This document shows positions 30,195-38,704 of a DNA stretch of 64,000 nucleotides, in pieces. A model generated the notes under the pieces. That model did not search any database. It worked only from the letters and a program-made list of their open reading frames with translations, and was not told where the DNA came from. Position numbers and translations under genes: made by a program. How positions within the stretch are numbered: the first letter of the stretch is position 1; each line of letters starts with the position of its first letter. The stretch is from Leishmania mexicana MHOM/GT/2001/U1103. Its lineage: Eukaryota; Euglenozoa; Kinetoplastea; Trypanosomatida; Trypanosomatidae. Where the stretch lies: assembly GCF_000234665.1 (NCBI RefSeq), contig NC_018336.1, positions 909,069 to 973,068 of the forward strand. The letters run 5' to 3'.

Positions 30195-30266
30195 TGTTTT
30201 ATTCGTTCGCTCTCTCGCTCTTCGGCTTCTGCTTTGCCTTTCTCCCGCCTCGGTGGCTTCGACGAG
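30195..30266 (+). promoter_or_regulatory. Candidate spliced-leader acceptor for the NCA2-like gene
   Basis: About 60 nt of T/C-rich sequence is followed by AG at 30265-30266, roughly 150 nt before the ATG at 30418. Confidence 0.35.
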
Positions 30267-30417
30267 GTGCGCGTCTGCCGCGTGCACGAGGACGGAGACG
30301 CGGTGCGGTGTTGGGCAAACCATGTGTGAAGGGGCGCCTTAGCAGAAAAAAGAAAGTGTCCAAGCGGAAGCGGGGGGTCTTAGTGAACCATCAACGTTCA
30401 CGTCTTTGTAGAACACC

Positions 30418-33400
30418 ATGTCCACGCACGGTGTCGACGTGCGCACACCCATCTTCTACCGCCACAGCTTTGCCAACGTGCTAGAGGCGCAGTCGGGCAA
30501 GGCCTACGCTCGCCTTACCCACACCCCTCTTGTCGCGGAGCACCTGCCGCATGGGGCGGTGAGTGGCGCGCTCATTGAACAGTACGCTGCCACCCACCTT
30601 CACACCCTCGTCGACTTGGAGAAACTTCTTCGCGCCGTGCTGGACGAGGCTTTCGGCGCTCATGCCAGCTTACACCACCCTGCCGCCTCGACGCGCGAAG
30701 GCGGGAGTGACGAACTTAACGCCACCATCCTCTCTCCGTCAAGCGTCTTACTGCCAGGAAGCGCTGCACCCGCGGAGGATGGCGTGGGTGGAGAGGAAGC
30801 CGCTACAGTTGGCTCCACACCACTTGGCATAGATGCTGATGCGCGACGAGTTCCGCCAGCGCATCCACGTGGGCGTGGTCAGTCCGAAGTCGAGCAGGCG
30901 GCGTGCACGTCACCGCGCAAGCTGCCGTTGCCCGCCTCTTTCCCGGCGGACGCTTCTGTGGCGGCGCCCTCATTCGAAGTAGCGGAGTCCGATAGGCAAG
31001 GGAGCTCAGTGGCGGCCGGGGCTTCCGTCCATGGAGTCGTCTCGCGCCTCTGGGAGCGGCTGCGTGGGTGGGCACGGCGCGCTGACTCCGTCACCGCTAA
31101 TCCTCTCCCTCACTCCACCTCGAATACCTCCCTTAGCGGTACTGCGGCTAACTCGAATGTTGCGAGGGCGCGGCTCACTCGCGTTCCTCAGTGGGTGCGT
31201 GCCCCCTTTGCGTCTACACCGGTACTCTCTGCCGCCTCTGCGCCGGCGATGCGCTGGCTGCGTTCTCCGGCACCCCTCCTCTCCGTTTCTCCGAGCGAGT
31301 CAGCCGCTGCCTCGCAGAGAGCCGAGACTCACCACACGACCTCGCCTGATGCGGCCGCTATCACCCAGTCCTCTCAGCTGCGGAATACCGCAGACACGTA
31401 CGACGACAATGATGCTGGCGGTGGCCGCTCTCGCCAAGGGAATGACGGTGACGCTTCTTCACATCTCACGCAGACGCCGCGCCGGTATACGCATGGCCCT
31501 TCCCCCGCGGAACGGGATCTGGCGAGTATGTCGCTGGGTATCCAGGTGAACCCGGGGTCGTTCACATCCACTGCATCGCACACAAACGTTCATGAGAAAA
31601 GGGGTGGATCGACGACGGATGCGAGACGGACACATCCGGTGTTTTCACCGAGCAAGATGGTGCCCATGGCTGCCACAGGAGCGAGCGGGACAGCGGGAGA
31701 AGGGACCAACGTTCATGCTGCTCCCTCACCTACAACTGCTCAACTAGGTGTTGGCTACGACACACGGCAAAACGACTCTGGTGTCAGTGGGGAGCCGCTT
31801 AGTGAAGATCGACTCCTGCCGCGCCCTCGACGCGGCGGTCGCAGCGGCGCTAGTGGAGAGGCGGCCGGCGCCTCCACAGACCTCCGCAGTGTAAGACCGT
31901 CATTATCCTTCAGCCACACATGGCACGCTGGCGACGCACAGGCCCTGCCGATCCCCTCGATAGCGACGTGTATGCCGCGACGAAGGACAAGTGTGGCGAG
32001 TTGCTGGGACAAGCGCGCCTACGCCACAGAGCTGGTCGGGTGGCTTCACTTGCTGGTGTGGGTGCGGTGGCAGGTGATTCACTTCCTCCGTGACCTCTCA
32101 GGAGTGCAGGGCTTCGTGGCGTGGAGTGCGTGGTACTGGTCCTGGGCTCAGGAGCATCCACGCCAAGCCGCCTTTCACCAAGCGCTCTCCTCCGCGTCTT
32201 TTTGGCGAGGTGTGTGGTCGCATGGCTTGCACGCGCAGCTTAACCAGGTTCAGTATGAGATCAGCCGGCATATGTTCACGCTGAAGAGCGTCTTTCAGCT
32301 CATTGTTAGCTATATCGGGGCGATCTATACGGCACTGGAGCAGCTGAACACGCTCGTGATCCAGGTGCAGCGCAGCTGCGAGGTAATGATGCCGCCCGTG
32401 GCAGCGGCTGCAGCAGTGGCGGTCGCACGAGCACCCGTGGCGACGGCTGGTAGTAGTCGCGCGGCGTCGCGGTTGCCAACGAACTATGCCAACGCTTACC
32501 GTGGCGGGGGCATTTGGGGCTGTGACTTCAACTCAAACCAGAACAGCATGTTGTGGAGTCCGATCGCGGCAGGCTTGGGAGGCGGCGGTGCTTCCTCGCT
32601 CACGCATGGATCTCGCGACCGAGCTGGGTCTCCGCAGAGAGTAGGCGAGAGCGCTTTTGCCGGCGCCGCAGCGCCGGTGACGCCGCACGCGCGCCGCAGC
32701 CTGCACGATGAGGCCGAGCGCGAGAGTGACAGTAGCTTCTTTGAAGAAGAGGTGGAGGCGGCTTCGTCTTTGCACGTCATGGACGAGCTGCGTCGTGCCG
32801 TGTGGTCGATGCTGCAAGAACTGAAGACGATGTTTTGCCCTGACGTGCTTCCGCTAGATGTACTGGAGGTGAATGACCAGGTTTGCTTTCCTTGGAGTGG
32901 TGGCGGTGGCGGCCTCTCTGCGGCTGGGCCGGCTACTACTTCCATTTCGAGACCTGACCCACAAGCCGCACTGCACCGGTCAGGCGAAAACGCTCTCTTA
33001 GGCATGTCTGCTCTGGGCGAGGCGGCGCCGGCAACTCAGTCAAGCGCCCCCCAGGTTCGCTTTGCTGAGACCGGCACACCTTGCGCTCACGACGGCAGCG
33101 AGCTGGATGGAAGTCGACCGGCGAGCGTTCGCGAAGGGGCGCGGGTGCTGCTGCAGTGCGTGCAGTCCTCCCAGGTGCTGCTGCGGCGCCTGACGGTGTT
33201 GGTGCAGCGCGCTCACAGCCCACCGACGGCGCGGCACTGGCGGCGCATCCTTGTCGCGGCCGTCACGATCGTGCCACCGTTCATGTGGGTATACACCAAG
33301 TCGCCGACGGAGCTGACAGCGGTTGCCCAGAAGACGGTGATAGTGGGGCGGCAGATGCTCTGGTCTTACGTGATTGACCCCGTCATGCAACTGCGCGAGT

Positions 33401-34455
33401 CCCTCTTCTACGTTCGCCCCGGTGTCGAGGACCGTCGCGGTGCAGTCGAGCGGGATGCCGTGTCGCTTGCTAATATCATCCGTGACTTCCATGAAGACAT
33501 GCACCCGGACATGTCGCAGAAACGGCTGGAAGAGCTGCGCGATCGCACGTTCAAGAGGTTGCGCGCCGGCGTCGCGGACCCGGAGGGCCTGGGCCTGATC
33601 GACGAGCAGTACCGCCACTCTGTGCGACACCCGATTCGCAGTGTCCTCTTTGGCGACTTGCCGCGAATCATGCTCATCCAGCTCGCGTCCCAGGCCCTGG
33701 AGGTGAGCCGCGTGGCCAACGGCATCGACGAGGTGCTGGAGGGCAATGATATCAACTTCAAGATCATGGCGATGATGCCAGTCTTCCTGGCTGGTGGGCT
33801 GCTGGCTACGTGGGGGCTCTTTCGCTACCGCTTCAAGTACAAGCCTGTGCGCCTCCGCATGAAACTCCTCTGGCGCTCTCTGTTCCGCGTTATCAGCTTC
33901 GCTGGCAGCGGCCAGGGGCTTGTCCTGCCATTTTTGCGCATCACCGCGCCGCAGCAGGGTATCCGTCACCATGCCGAGGCCACCCCACTCGCCGTCGACT
34001 TCCCACGTGCGCAGACGACTCTCGCCAGGGCGGCCGATCGGCTGCGTGGCACGAAAGCTCGGCGCCATGTGCATTCATCCGCAGCTGCGGTAGGCGCCAC
34101 ATTGGATTCTTCGCTGCCGCCGCGAAACACGGAGCGGGGTGACAGTAGGGGCATGAACGATATTGATACGGCCGCCTTTAGCGAATCAGGTAGAGATTCG
34201 GAGAGCTCGTCCGACGAGTCGCGAAGCGTATCTGGCAGCGCTGTGCCGGCCCGCCAGCTCAACAACTACGAGCAAGGCATGGTGCTGCTCTTGTCGCATG
34301 TGATGCGCTCTATCGCAGCGGAGTACCTCCGCTCGTATCCCTTCTTTCACGAGCTGATGGAGGACTTAAACGACTTGGAGAGCGTGCAGGGCACACGACG
34401 TCAGCGGCTGGCAACCCTGACGCGCATGCGGGCCACCCACACGTACTTGTTCTGA
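30418..34455 (+). CDS. NCA2: NCA2-like mitochondrial membrane protein
   Basis: A 1345-residue protein whose C-terminal region matches the NCA2 family, named from yeast Nca2, a mitochondrial protein linked to expression of the ATP synthase subunits Atp6/Atp8. Diagnostic stretches are VERDAVSLANIIRDFHEDMH, HPIRSVLFGDLPRIMLIQLA and GIDEVLEGNDINFKIMAMMP. Two membrane segments are plausible: ~942-957 (ILVAAVTIVPPFMWVY) and ~1118-1135 (MMPVFLAGGLLATWGLFR). A central helical block (~535-660, with WLHLLVWVRWQVIHFLRDLS) is probably the N-terminal part of the family domain. The rest is low-complexity Ser/Ala/Gly-rich insertion, which makes this about twice the length of yeast Nca2. Mitochondrial location and role are inferred from the family. 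The ATG at 30418 (MSTHGVDVRTPIFYRH) follows non-coding-like sequence. Confidence 0.8.
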   Translation: MSTHGVDVRTPIFYRHSFANVLEAQSGKAYARLTHTPLVAEHLPHGAVSGALIEQYAATHLHTLVDLEKLLRAVLDEAFGAHASLHHPAASTREGGSDELNATILSPSSVLLPGSAAPAEDGVGGEEAATVGSTPLGIDADARRVPPAHPRGRGQSEVEQAACTSPRKLPLPASFPADASVAAPSFEVAESDRQGSSVAAGASVHGVVSRLWERLRGWARRADSVTANPLPHSTSNTSLSGTAANSNVARARLTRVPQWVRAPFASTPVLSAASAPAMRWLRSPAPLLSVSPSESAAASQRAETHHTTSPDAAAITQSSQLRNTADTYDDNDAGGGRSRQGNDGDASSHLTQTPRRYTHGPSPAERDLASMSLGIQVNPGSFTSTASHTNVHEKRGGSTTDARRTHPVFSPSKMVPMAATGASGTAGEGTNVHAAPSPTTAQLGVGYDTRQNDSGVSGEPLSEDRLLPRPRRGGRSGASGEAAGASTDLRSVRPSLSFSHTWHAGDAQALPIPSIATCMPRRRTSVASCWDKRAYATELVGWLHLLVWVRWQVIHFLRDLSGVQGFVAWSAWYWSWAQEHPRQAAFHQALSSASFWRGVWSHGLHAQLNQVQYEISRHMFTLKSVFQLIVSYIGAIYTALEQLNTLVIQVQRSCEVMMPPVAAAAAVAVARAPVATAGSSRAASRLPTNYANAYRGGGIWGCDFNSNQNSMLWSPIAAGLGGGGASSLTHGSRDRAGSPQRVGESAFAGAAAPVTPHARRSLHDEAERESDSSFFEEEVEAASSLHVMDELRRAVWSMLQELKTMFCPDVLPLDVLEVNDQVCFPWSGGGGGLSAAGPATTSISRPDPQAALHRSGENALLGMSALGEAAPATQSSAPQVRFAETGTPCAHDGSELDGSRPASVREGARVLLQCVQSSQVLLRRLTVLVQRAHSPPTARHWRRILVAAVTIVPPFMWVYTKSPTELTAVAQKTVIVGRQMLWSYVIDPVMQLRESLFYVRPGVEDRRGAVERDAVSLANIIRDFHEDMHPDMSQKRLEELRDRTFKRLRAGVADPEGLGLIDEQYRHSVRHPIRSVLFGDLPRIMLIQLASQALEVSRVANGIDEVLEGNDINFKIMAMMPVFLAGGLLATWGLFRYRFKYKPVRLRMKLLWRSLFRVISFAGSGQGLVLPFLRITAPQQGIRHHAEATPLAVDFPRAQTTLARAADRLRGTKARRHVHSSAAAVGATLDSSLPPRNTERGDSRGMNDIDTAAFSESGRDSESSSDESRSVSGSAVPARQLNNYEQGMVLLLSHVMRSIAAEYLRSYPFFHELMEDLNDLESVQGTRRQRLATLTRMRATHTYLF

Positions 34456-35404
34456 GCGTCCCGCATGTGCCGGTGTATGTCGCTGCGGGTTGGCTGGGTG
34501 GGTGGAAAGAGCCCCCGTTTTCTGCCTAGTCTTCTCTGCTGTTGCGTTCTGTCTGGGAGTGGGTTGTGTTGACGTGGCGCCTGCGTGCGGCGTGAGGGGC
34601 CCCTGTCTTGTGATGGAGTGTGCGTGTACGGTGCAGGGAAGTCAGAGTGCAGCGAGTCTGTCCCCCTTGTTTCTCGCTCTCGGGAAACCAACGAGCCAAA
34701 CGTCTTCTATTAGGTTCTCCTTTTTCTGGTTAGCGGCTTCTTGTCGGAGGGCTGCGGGGCACCACAAGTGCGGCGGGTGGGTGGGCGCACCAAACGAGGA
34801 GGGGAGCGAGGGAGGAGAACGCACGCTGGGGGAAGGGGGGAAGGGCCGCGTCTTGTCTTTTTGTTTTGCTCGTTCGTTCCTCTCCCCTCGCCTGCTGTCC
34901 CCTCTTGTGCCATGTCGGTCAGGCAAACACACACACACACACACACAGCGAGGCACTCCGTTTCTGGTGGAGTTCATCCCTTTTCTTTTTTGTTGTCGTC
35001 GTCGCCCCCTTCCCCCTCCTCCTCTGCTCGTCGGTTCTTGCCTTGCTCCGTTGCTCCTCTACTAGATCGCGCCCCCCCTGCGCTCATGGAAGTGGCCGTC
35101 ACCGCCGCCGAAAGAAAGAAGGCGAGGGGAGGGGGAAGTGTATATGTGTGTGTGGGGGGGTATGCCGCAACAATACGAGCGACAACATCCAAAGACAGCA
35201 ACAACAATGGCAAGAACGTGGTGGTGCATGCGCTTTCTCTCCCTCTCCGCTTTCTACACCCTTCACTCTCCCTCGTTGATCGACCTTTATCTTTGTTGTT
35301 CTACTGCCTGTGTACTCACGAGCACAACCCCCTGTCTGTGAAGTGACGAGGTATCCACCAGACACGGAAGTCGGCAGCATATCCATTCACGCAGCCACAT
35401 TCAA
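34456..35404 (+). other. Noncoding spacer
   Basis: Spacer between the NCA2-like and nucleoporin-like genes, with an (AC)n tract at 34926-34947. A long C/T-rich stretch at 35230-35310 is followed by AG at 35321-35322, a plausible trans-splice acceptor about 83 nt before the next ATG. No gene was seen. Confidence 0.55.
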
Positions 35405-37096
35405 ATGACATCGAGCAAGTCTTCGGCGGCGGCGAAAAAGGCCTCAACGGCGACCAGCGCTGCAAAGCGTGGGCAGGATGCGCAGCAGAAGCGGGCGTTG
35501 AAGGAGAGGGCGGAGCAGGAGGCACTTGAGCAGTGGATCGACTCCAACGATCCGTTGCTCGACAAGGCCGCTGAGAACCCGATTCAGATGGAGGAGCTTT
35601 TTTCCACGAAGCTGGTGCACCGCACTTTTTCTCAGCCTGGCACTGGGGAGCAGCCGTACGACTGGAGCGAGTTCCGCAAGGTGCTCGAGAGCCGCACCGC
35701 CAGCAGCCCGCGCTGGTTCATGCAGCTGCGCGAAGAGGACCTGCTTGCCGGCGACGATGGCATGGAGGGCGTCACGGTGGACTGCTACATCATTGCCGAG
35801 GCCACGCAGCCGACGGTAGCGCCGGGGGAGTACATTGTCAAGGTTCACTGGCCCTACAGCGACGCCGAGGACAACGCCCCAGAGCGCATTCTGCCGCTGG
35901 ACGGTCAGGACATGTGCTGGCGGCGCGTCGTGAAGGCGGACGGCAGCGACATGAACGTGTTTCTCCTGCAGAAGCGCAGGAAGACCGCCAGCGCGGGCGT
36001 CAGTGGAGCTGCCGCTGCCGCCACGCTTGCCTCACCCGTCTTCGCCTTCGGTGCTCCAACCAGCAGCGCGACGGCGGTAGCAGCAGGTGCCCCCACAACA
36101 ACGAGTACGCCTGGCTTTGGCTTTGGAAACACGCCATCCGCAGCAGGTTCTGCGCAATTTACCACGGCCACCGCCACTACCTCGGCGACGCCGGGGTTCG
36201 GGTTTGGCTTTGGCGCTGCGTCTCAGTCTGTGGGAGAGGCTTCTGCAAGCGTCGCGTCTGGTTCCTCCAACGGCACCTCCTTCAGCTTCAGCTTCGGGCA
36301 GCAGGTGGCGAAGCCGCTCTCCCCAGCCAGCGTTGACTTTGGCTTCTCACCGGCGACGCAGACTATCGCCAGCGCTGCGACGAAGCCGCCACTACCGGGC
36401 TTCTCGACCGCGGCACCCGTCGCAGAGGAGTCTGGAGAAGTCGAGGTGCGGCCCCTCAAGACATCAGAGGTTCTTTTCGCTCTGTGGACGCGTAGGCGGC
36501 TGACGGACCTGGCGAAGGAGATCCGCTCTGGCAGCCGCATCGTGCGCGAGGACTTCCCGCTGGACGGCACCAAGAAGATCAAGCTGGTCATGCAGAACGA
36601 CCGCAAGGACGACGTCGCGACTACCGTGCGCCGGCTGCTGCTCAATCGGCTCTTCGCCAAGCAAAACGACGATGTCAAGGCGATCGATACGTGGATCAAC
36701 GACTGCCCTGTTTTCGACGAGGCACTGGCGTCGGCGCTGCAGGGGTTCCGTGAGCGACAGCTGAACGAGCTCGCGAACAAGTCAGACCTGTTTCAAAGCC
36801 TCCACAACCAGTACTACGCAAAGATGGCGGCGGAGCTGCAGCGCATTGTCGCCGTACGCGACACAGCGGCGAACAAGGAGCTGGAGCGCATCAATGCCAT
36901 CATGAGCCAGATCAAAGAGCGCAAGTTGGCGGAGAAGAGCGGCTTCCGCCTCCTCAAGTTCTACGCCAAGAACGACGTGCAAAAATTCCGGCCCTTCGGC
37001 AAAATCAGCGGCATCTCCGAGATGGGCGAATCGGTGCACGTGTGCGTCCCTCCTGCGCACGTGAACATCAACCCCTTCACTGGGAAGCCGATCTAG
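35405..37096 (+). CDS. FG-rich protein, putative nucleoporin
   Basis: A 563-residue protein. The N-terminal ~190 residues are folded-looking (EQWIDSNDPLLDKAAENPIQ, SSPRWFMQLREEDLLAGDDG, ILPLDGQDMCWRRVVKADGS). A Gly/Ala/Ser/Thr-rich central part at ~210-315 carries clustered phenylalanine-glycine motifs: FAFGAP, GFGFGN, GFGFGFGAA, FSFSFGQ and FGFSPA. A helical C-terminal domain (~350-563) follows, with charged segments such as RRRLTDLAKEIRSGSRIVRE and LERINAIMSQIKERKLAEK, and the protein ends AHVNINPFTGKPI. Low-complexity FG clusters between folded ends are typical of nuclear-pore FG nucleoporins or their cargo adaptors. I cannot name the specific nucleoporin. The first 40 residues are Lys/Ala-rich. 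Confidence 0.72.
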   Translation: MTSSKSSAAAKKASTATSAAKRGQDAQQKRALKERAEQEALEQWIDSNDPLLDKAAENPIQMEELFSTKLVHRTFSQPGTGEQPYDWSEFRKVLESRTASSPRWFMQLREEDLLAGDDGMEGVTVDCYIIAEATQPTVAPGEYIVKVHWPYSDAEDNAPERILPLDGQDMCWRRVVKADGSDMNVFLLQKRRKTASAGVSGAAAAATLASPVFAFGAPTSSATAVAAGAPTTTSTPGFGFGNTPSAAGSAQFTTATATTSATPGFGFGFGAASQSVGEASASVASGSSNGTSFSFSFGQQVAKPLSPASVDFGFSPATQTIASAATKPPLPGFSTAAPVAEESGEVEVRPLKTSEVLFALWTRRRLTDLAKEIRSGSRIVREDFPLDGTKKIKLVMQNDRKDDVATTVRRLLLNRLFAKQNDDVKAIDTWINDCPVFDEALASALQGFRERQLNELANKSDLFQSLHNQYYAKMAAELQRIVAVRDTAANKELERINAIMSQIKERKLAEKSGFRLLKFYAKNDVQKFRPFGKISGISEMGESVHVCVPPAHVNINPFTGKPI

Positions 37097-37666
37097 CCAC
37101 GCCGGGTGTTGGTGATAAAGGCCTCCTAAGACTACAGAGGAGAATTAAACGCACCTATGTATGTGTGCGTGTGTGAGTGCGTGCGCGCATGTGCGCGCGT
37201 GTAGGACGTCGCGTGTTGGTGACTAAGCATCTCTCTGGCCAGCTGCAGGACCAGGACTGATGTGTACCGCAGGTGCGAGCGTGCTGCTGCGGCGGCGCTA
37301 CACATGCTTCACCGCACCCTCCCCCACCTGTGGAGTTGGTCGAGGGAGTAGACTGGGGGCCCACCGACGGATAACGACATCTCTTCCAGTCCCTCTTTTT
37401 TTCCTTTTTTTTTCCACCGCGCACCGACGACGTGTGCGGTCCAGGGCATGACGGGGGGCGGTTGTCTCCTGCGTTGCGTCGCTTCCCGTCCTTGCAGCTC
37501 CCATGCCCTGCATGGCCGGGCAAACGAAAAGCCGCGGCTGTGCGGTCAGGCGTGGCTCCGCCTCTCCCTCCTTCACTGGACCCCCCTTCCCCCCACTTCA
37601 GGCCACCCCTCCTCCGCATCCTGCGGGCCGTTCTAACAATCCTCTTTACTCCGTCTATGTGTTTGA
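37097..37666 (+). other. Noncoding spacer
   Basis: UTR-type DNA after the nucleoporin-like gene, with a GT/GC-alternating stretch at 37157-37205 and T-runs near 37395-37415. No gene was recognised. Confidence 0.55.
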
Positions 37667-37794
37667 CTCTGCTCTGTTTCTCTGCTCTCCACACAGCTGT
37701 CTCTCTCGCTGTCGTTGACGTGCGCGGGCGCTGCAAGGTCACAGCAAAGCCGCTCTATCACGACCTGCATCTCACTTTCCCGTCATTCCTGCAG
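37667..37794 (+). promoter_or_regulatory. Two candidate spliced-leader acceptors for the 37814 gene
   Basis: Two pyrimidine tracts end in CAG: TGTTTCTCTGCTCTCCACACAG at 37675-37696 and a CTCACTTTCCCGTCATTCCT tract ending at 37794. They would give 5'UTRs of about 117 and 19 nt. Alternative use of the two is possible. Confidence 0.45.
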
Positions 37795-37813
37795 CTTTGC
37801 GTTTGGCGTACCC

Positions 37814-38704
37814 ATGAGCGACGTTGACCCGCCAACTTCACTTCCACCTGGCGGTGCAGGCGAGGGCGCGAGTCGTTCGTCGTACGGCTTTTTCACTTCC
37901 TGGTGTCGACAGCGGCTGCTGCCCACATTGTTCCCCTCGCCCGCCACCGCGGCGATGTCGCCACCCCGCCTCACCTCTCTCTGCCCTGCTGCTCTACCGG
38001 AGCTCGAGGCGACTGCGGCAGCAAAGGCGTCTCTGTCACCGACGCCGCAGCCCTCCGCAGCGGTGCCCACCAAGTCAGCATTCTTGGCGGCACCGAAGGG
38101 AGAGCGACCAAGGGAGCTGGTGCCGTTGTCGCCGACGCCACACTCGATGTCTCTCGAGATGGTGGCAAACTCCACGGAGAGCGTCTCTGGCGCTGCTCTT
38201 CTAGATTCGCTGCGACTCCCCCCTGCTGCACCGCTGCAAGGCTGCGGCGTTGCATCTTCGACCTCCACTGTCGCTACGGACTCCTTTGCCTTTGTTGACG
38301 CCTCGCCCACGCCAGGATCTGCGTCGTCCGTGTCTACTACGCCGCAGGTGGGACCCTCTTCGTCTTTGCTCTCCCTCTACAAGGCGAGCACGAAGGCCGC
38401 TGCGACTTCGAAGGTGGTATCGGACAAGCCAGCGCCGGTGCTACTTGCCGGAAATGTTCGGCCTGGATTGCCTTCATCGACCTCTTCCCCGTTCATCTAC
38501 CTTGCCCCGCCGTCGTCGCCGTTTCCTGGGTCGGCAGACTCGCTTGCGGCGATGCGTACCCCACCCACATGCGTGGAGTTGCCAGGGCCGCAGTCGCTCT
38601 TCATTCGCGGCTCTGATGCTCTTGGGTGTAGTGGTCGCTCACCCCAGCTGCTGCAACCCGATGTGCGCACAGAGATGGGCGTCGCGCCTTCAGTGAAGGA
38701 CTAA
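37814..38704 (+). CDS. Low-complexity hypothetical protein
   Basis: A 296-residue frame beginning MSDVDPPTSLPPGGAGEG just after two good trans-splice acceptors. The composition is heavy in Ser, Pro, Ala and Thr throughout. The only less biased stretches are SRSSYGFFTSWCRQRLLPTL near residue 25 and SPFIYLAPPSSPFPGSADSL near 230. Repeated S/T-P sites (LSPTPQPS, LSPTPHS) suggest a disordered, possibly phosphorylated protein. No domain or homologue is recognised. It is called because of the ATG context and its position in the unit; a spurious frame cannot be excluded, since the +1 and +2 frames are also open for long stretches. Confidence 0.55.
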   Translation: MSDVDPPTSLPPGGAGEGASRSSYGFFTSWCRQRLLPTLFPSPATAAMSPPRLTSLCPAALPELEATAAAKASLSPTPQPSAAVPTKSAFLAAPKGERPRELVPLSPTPHSMSLEMVANSTESVSGAALLDSLRLPPAAPLQGCGVASSTSTVATDSFAFVDASPTPGSASSVSTTPQVGPSSSLLSLYKASTKAAATSKVVSDKPAPVLLAGNVRPGLPSSTSSPFIYLAPPSSPFPGSADSLAAMRTPPTCVELPGPQSLFIRGSDALGCSGRSPQLLQPDVRTEMGVAPSVKD

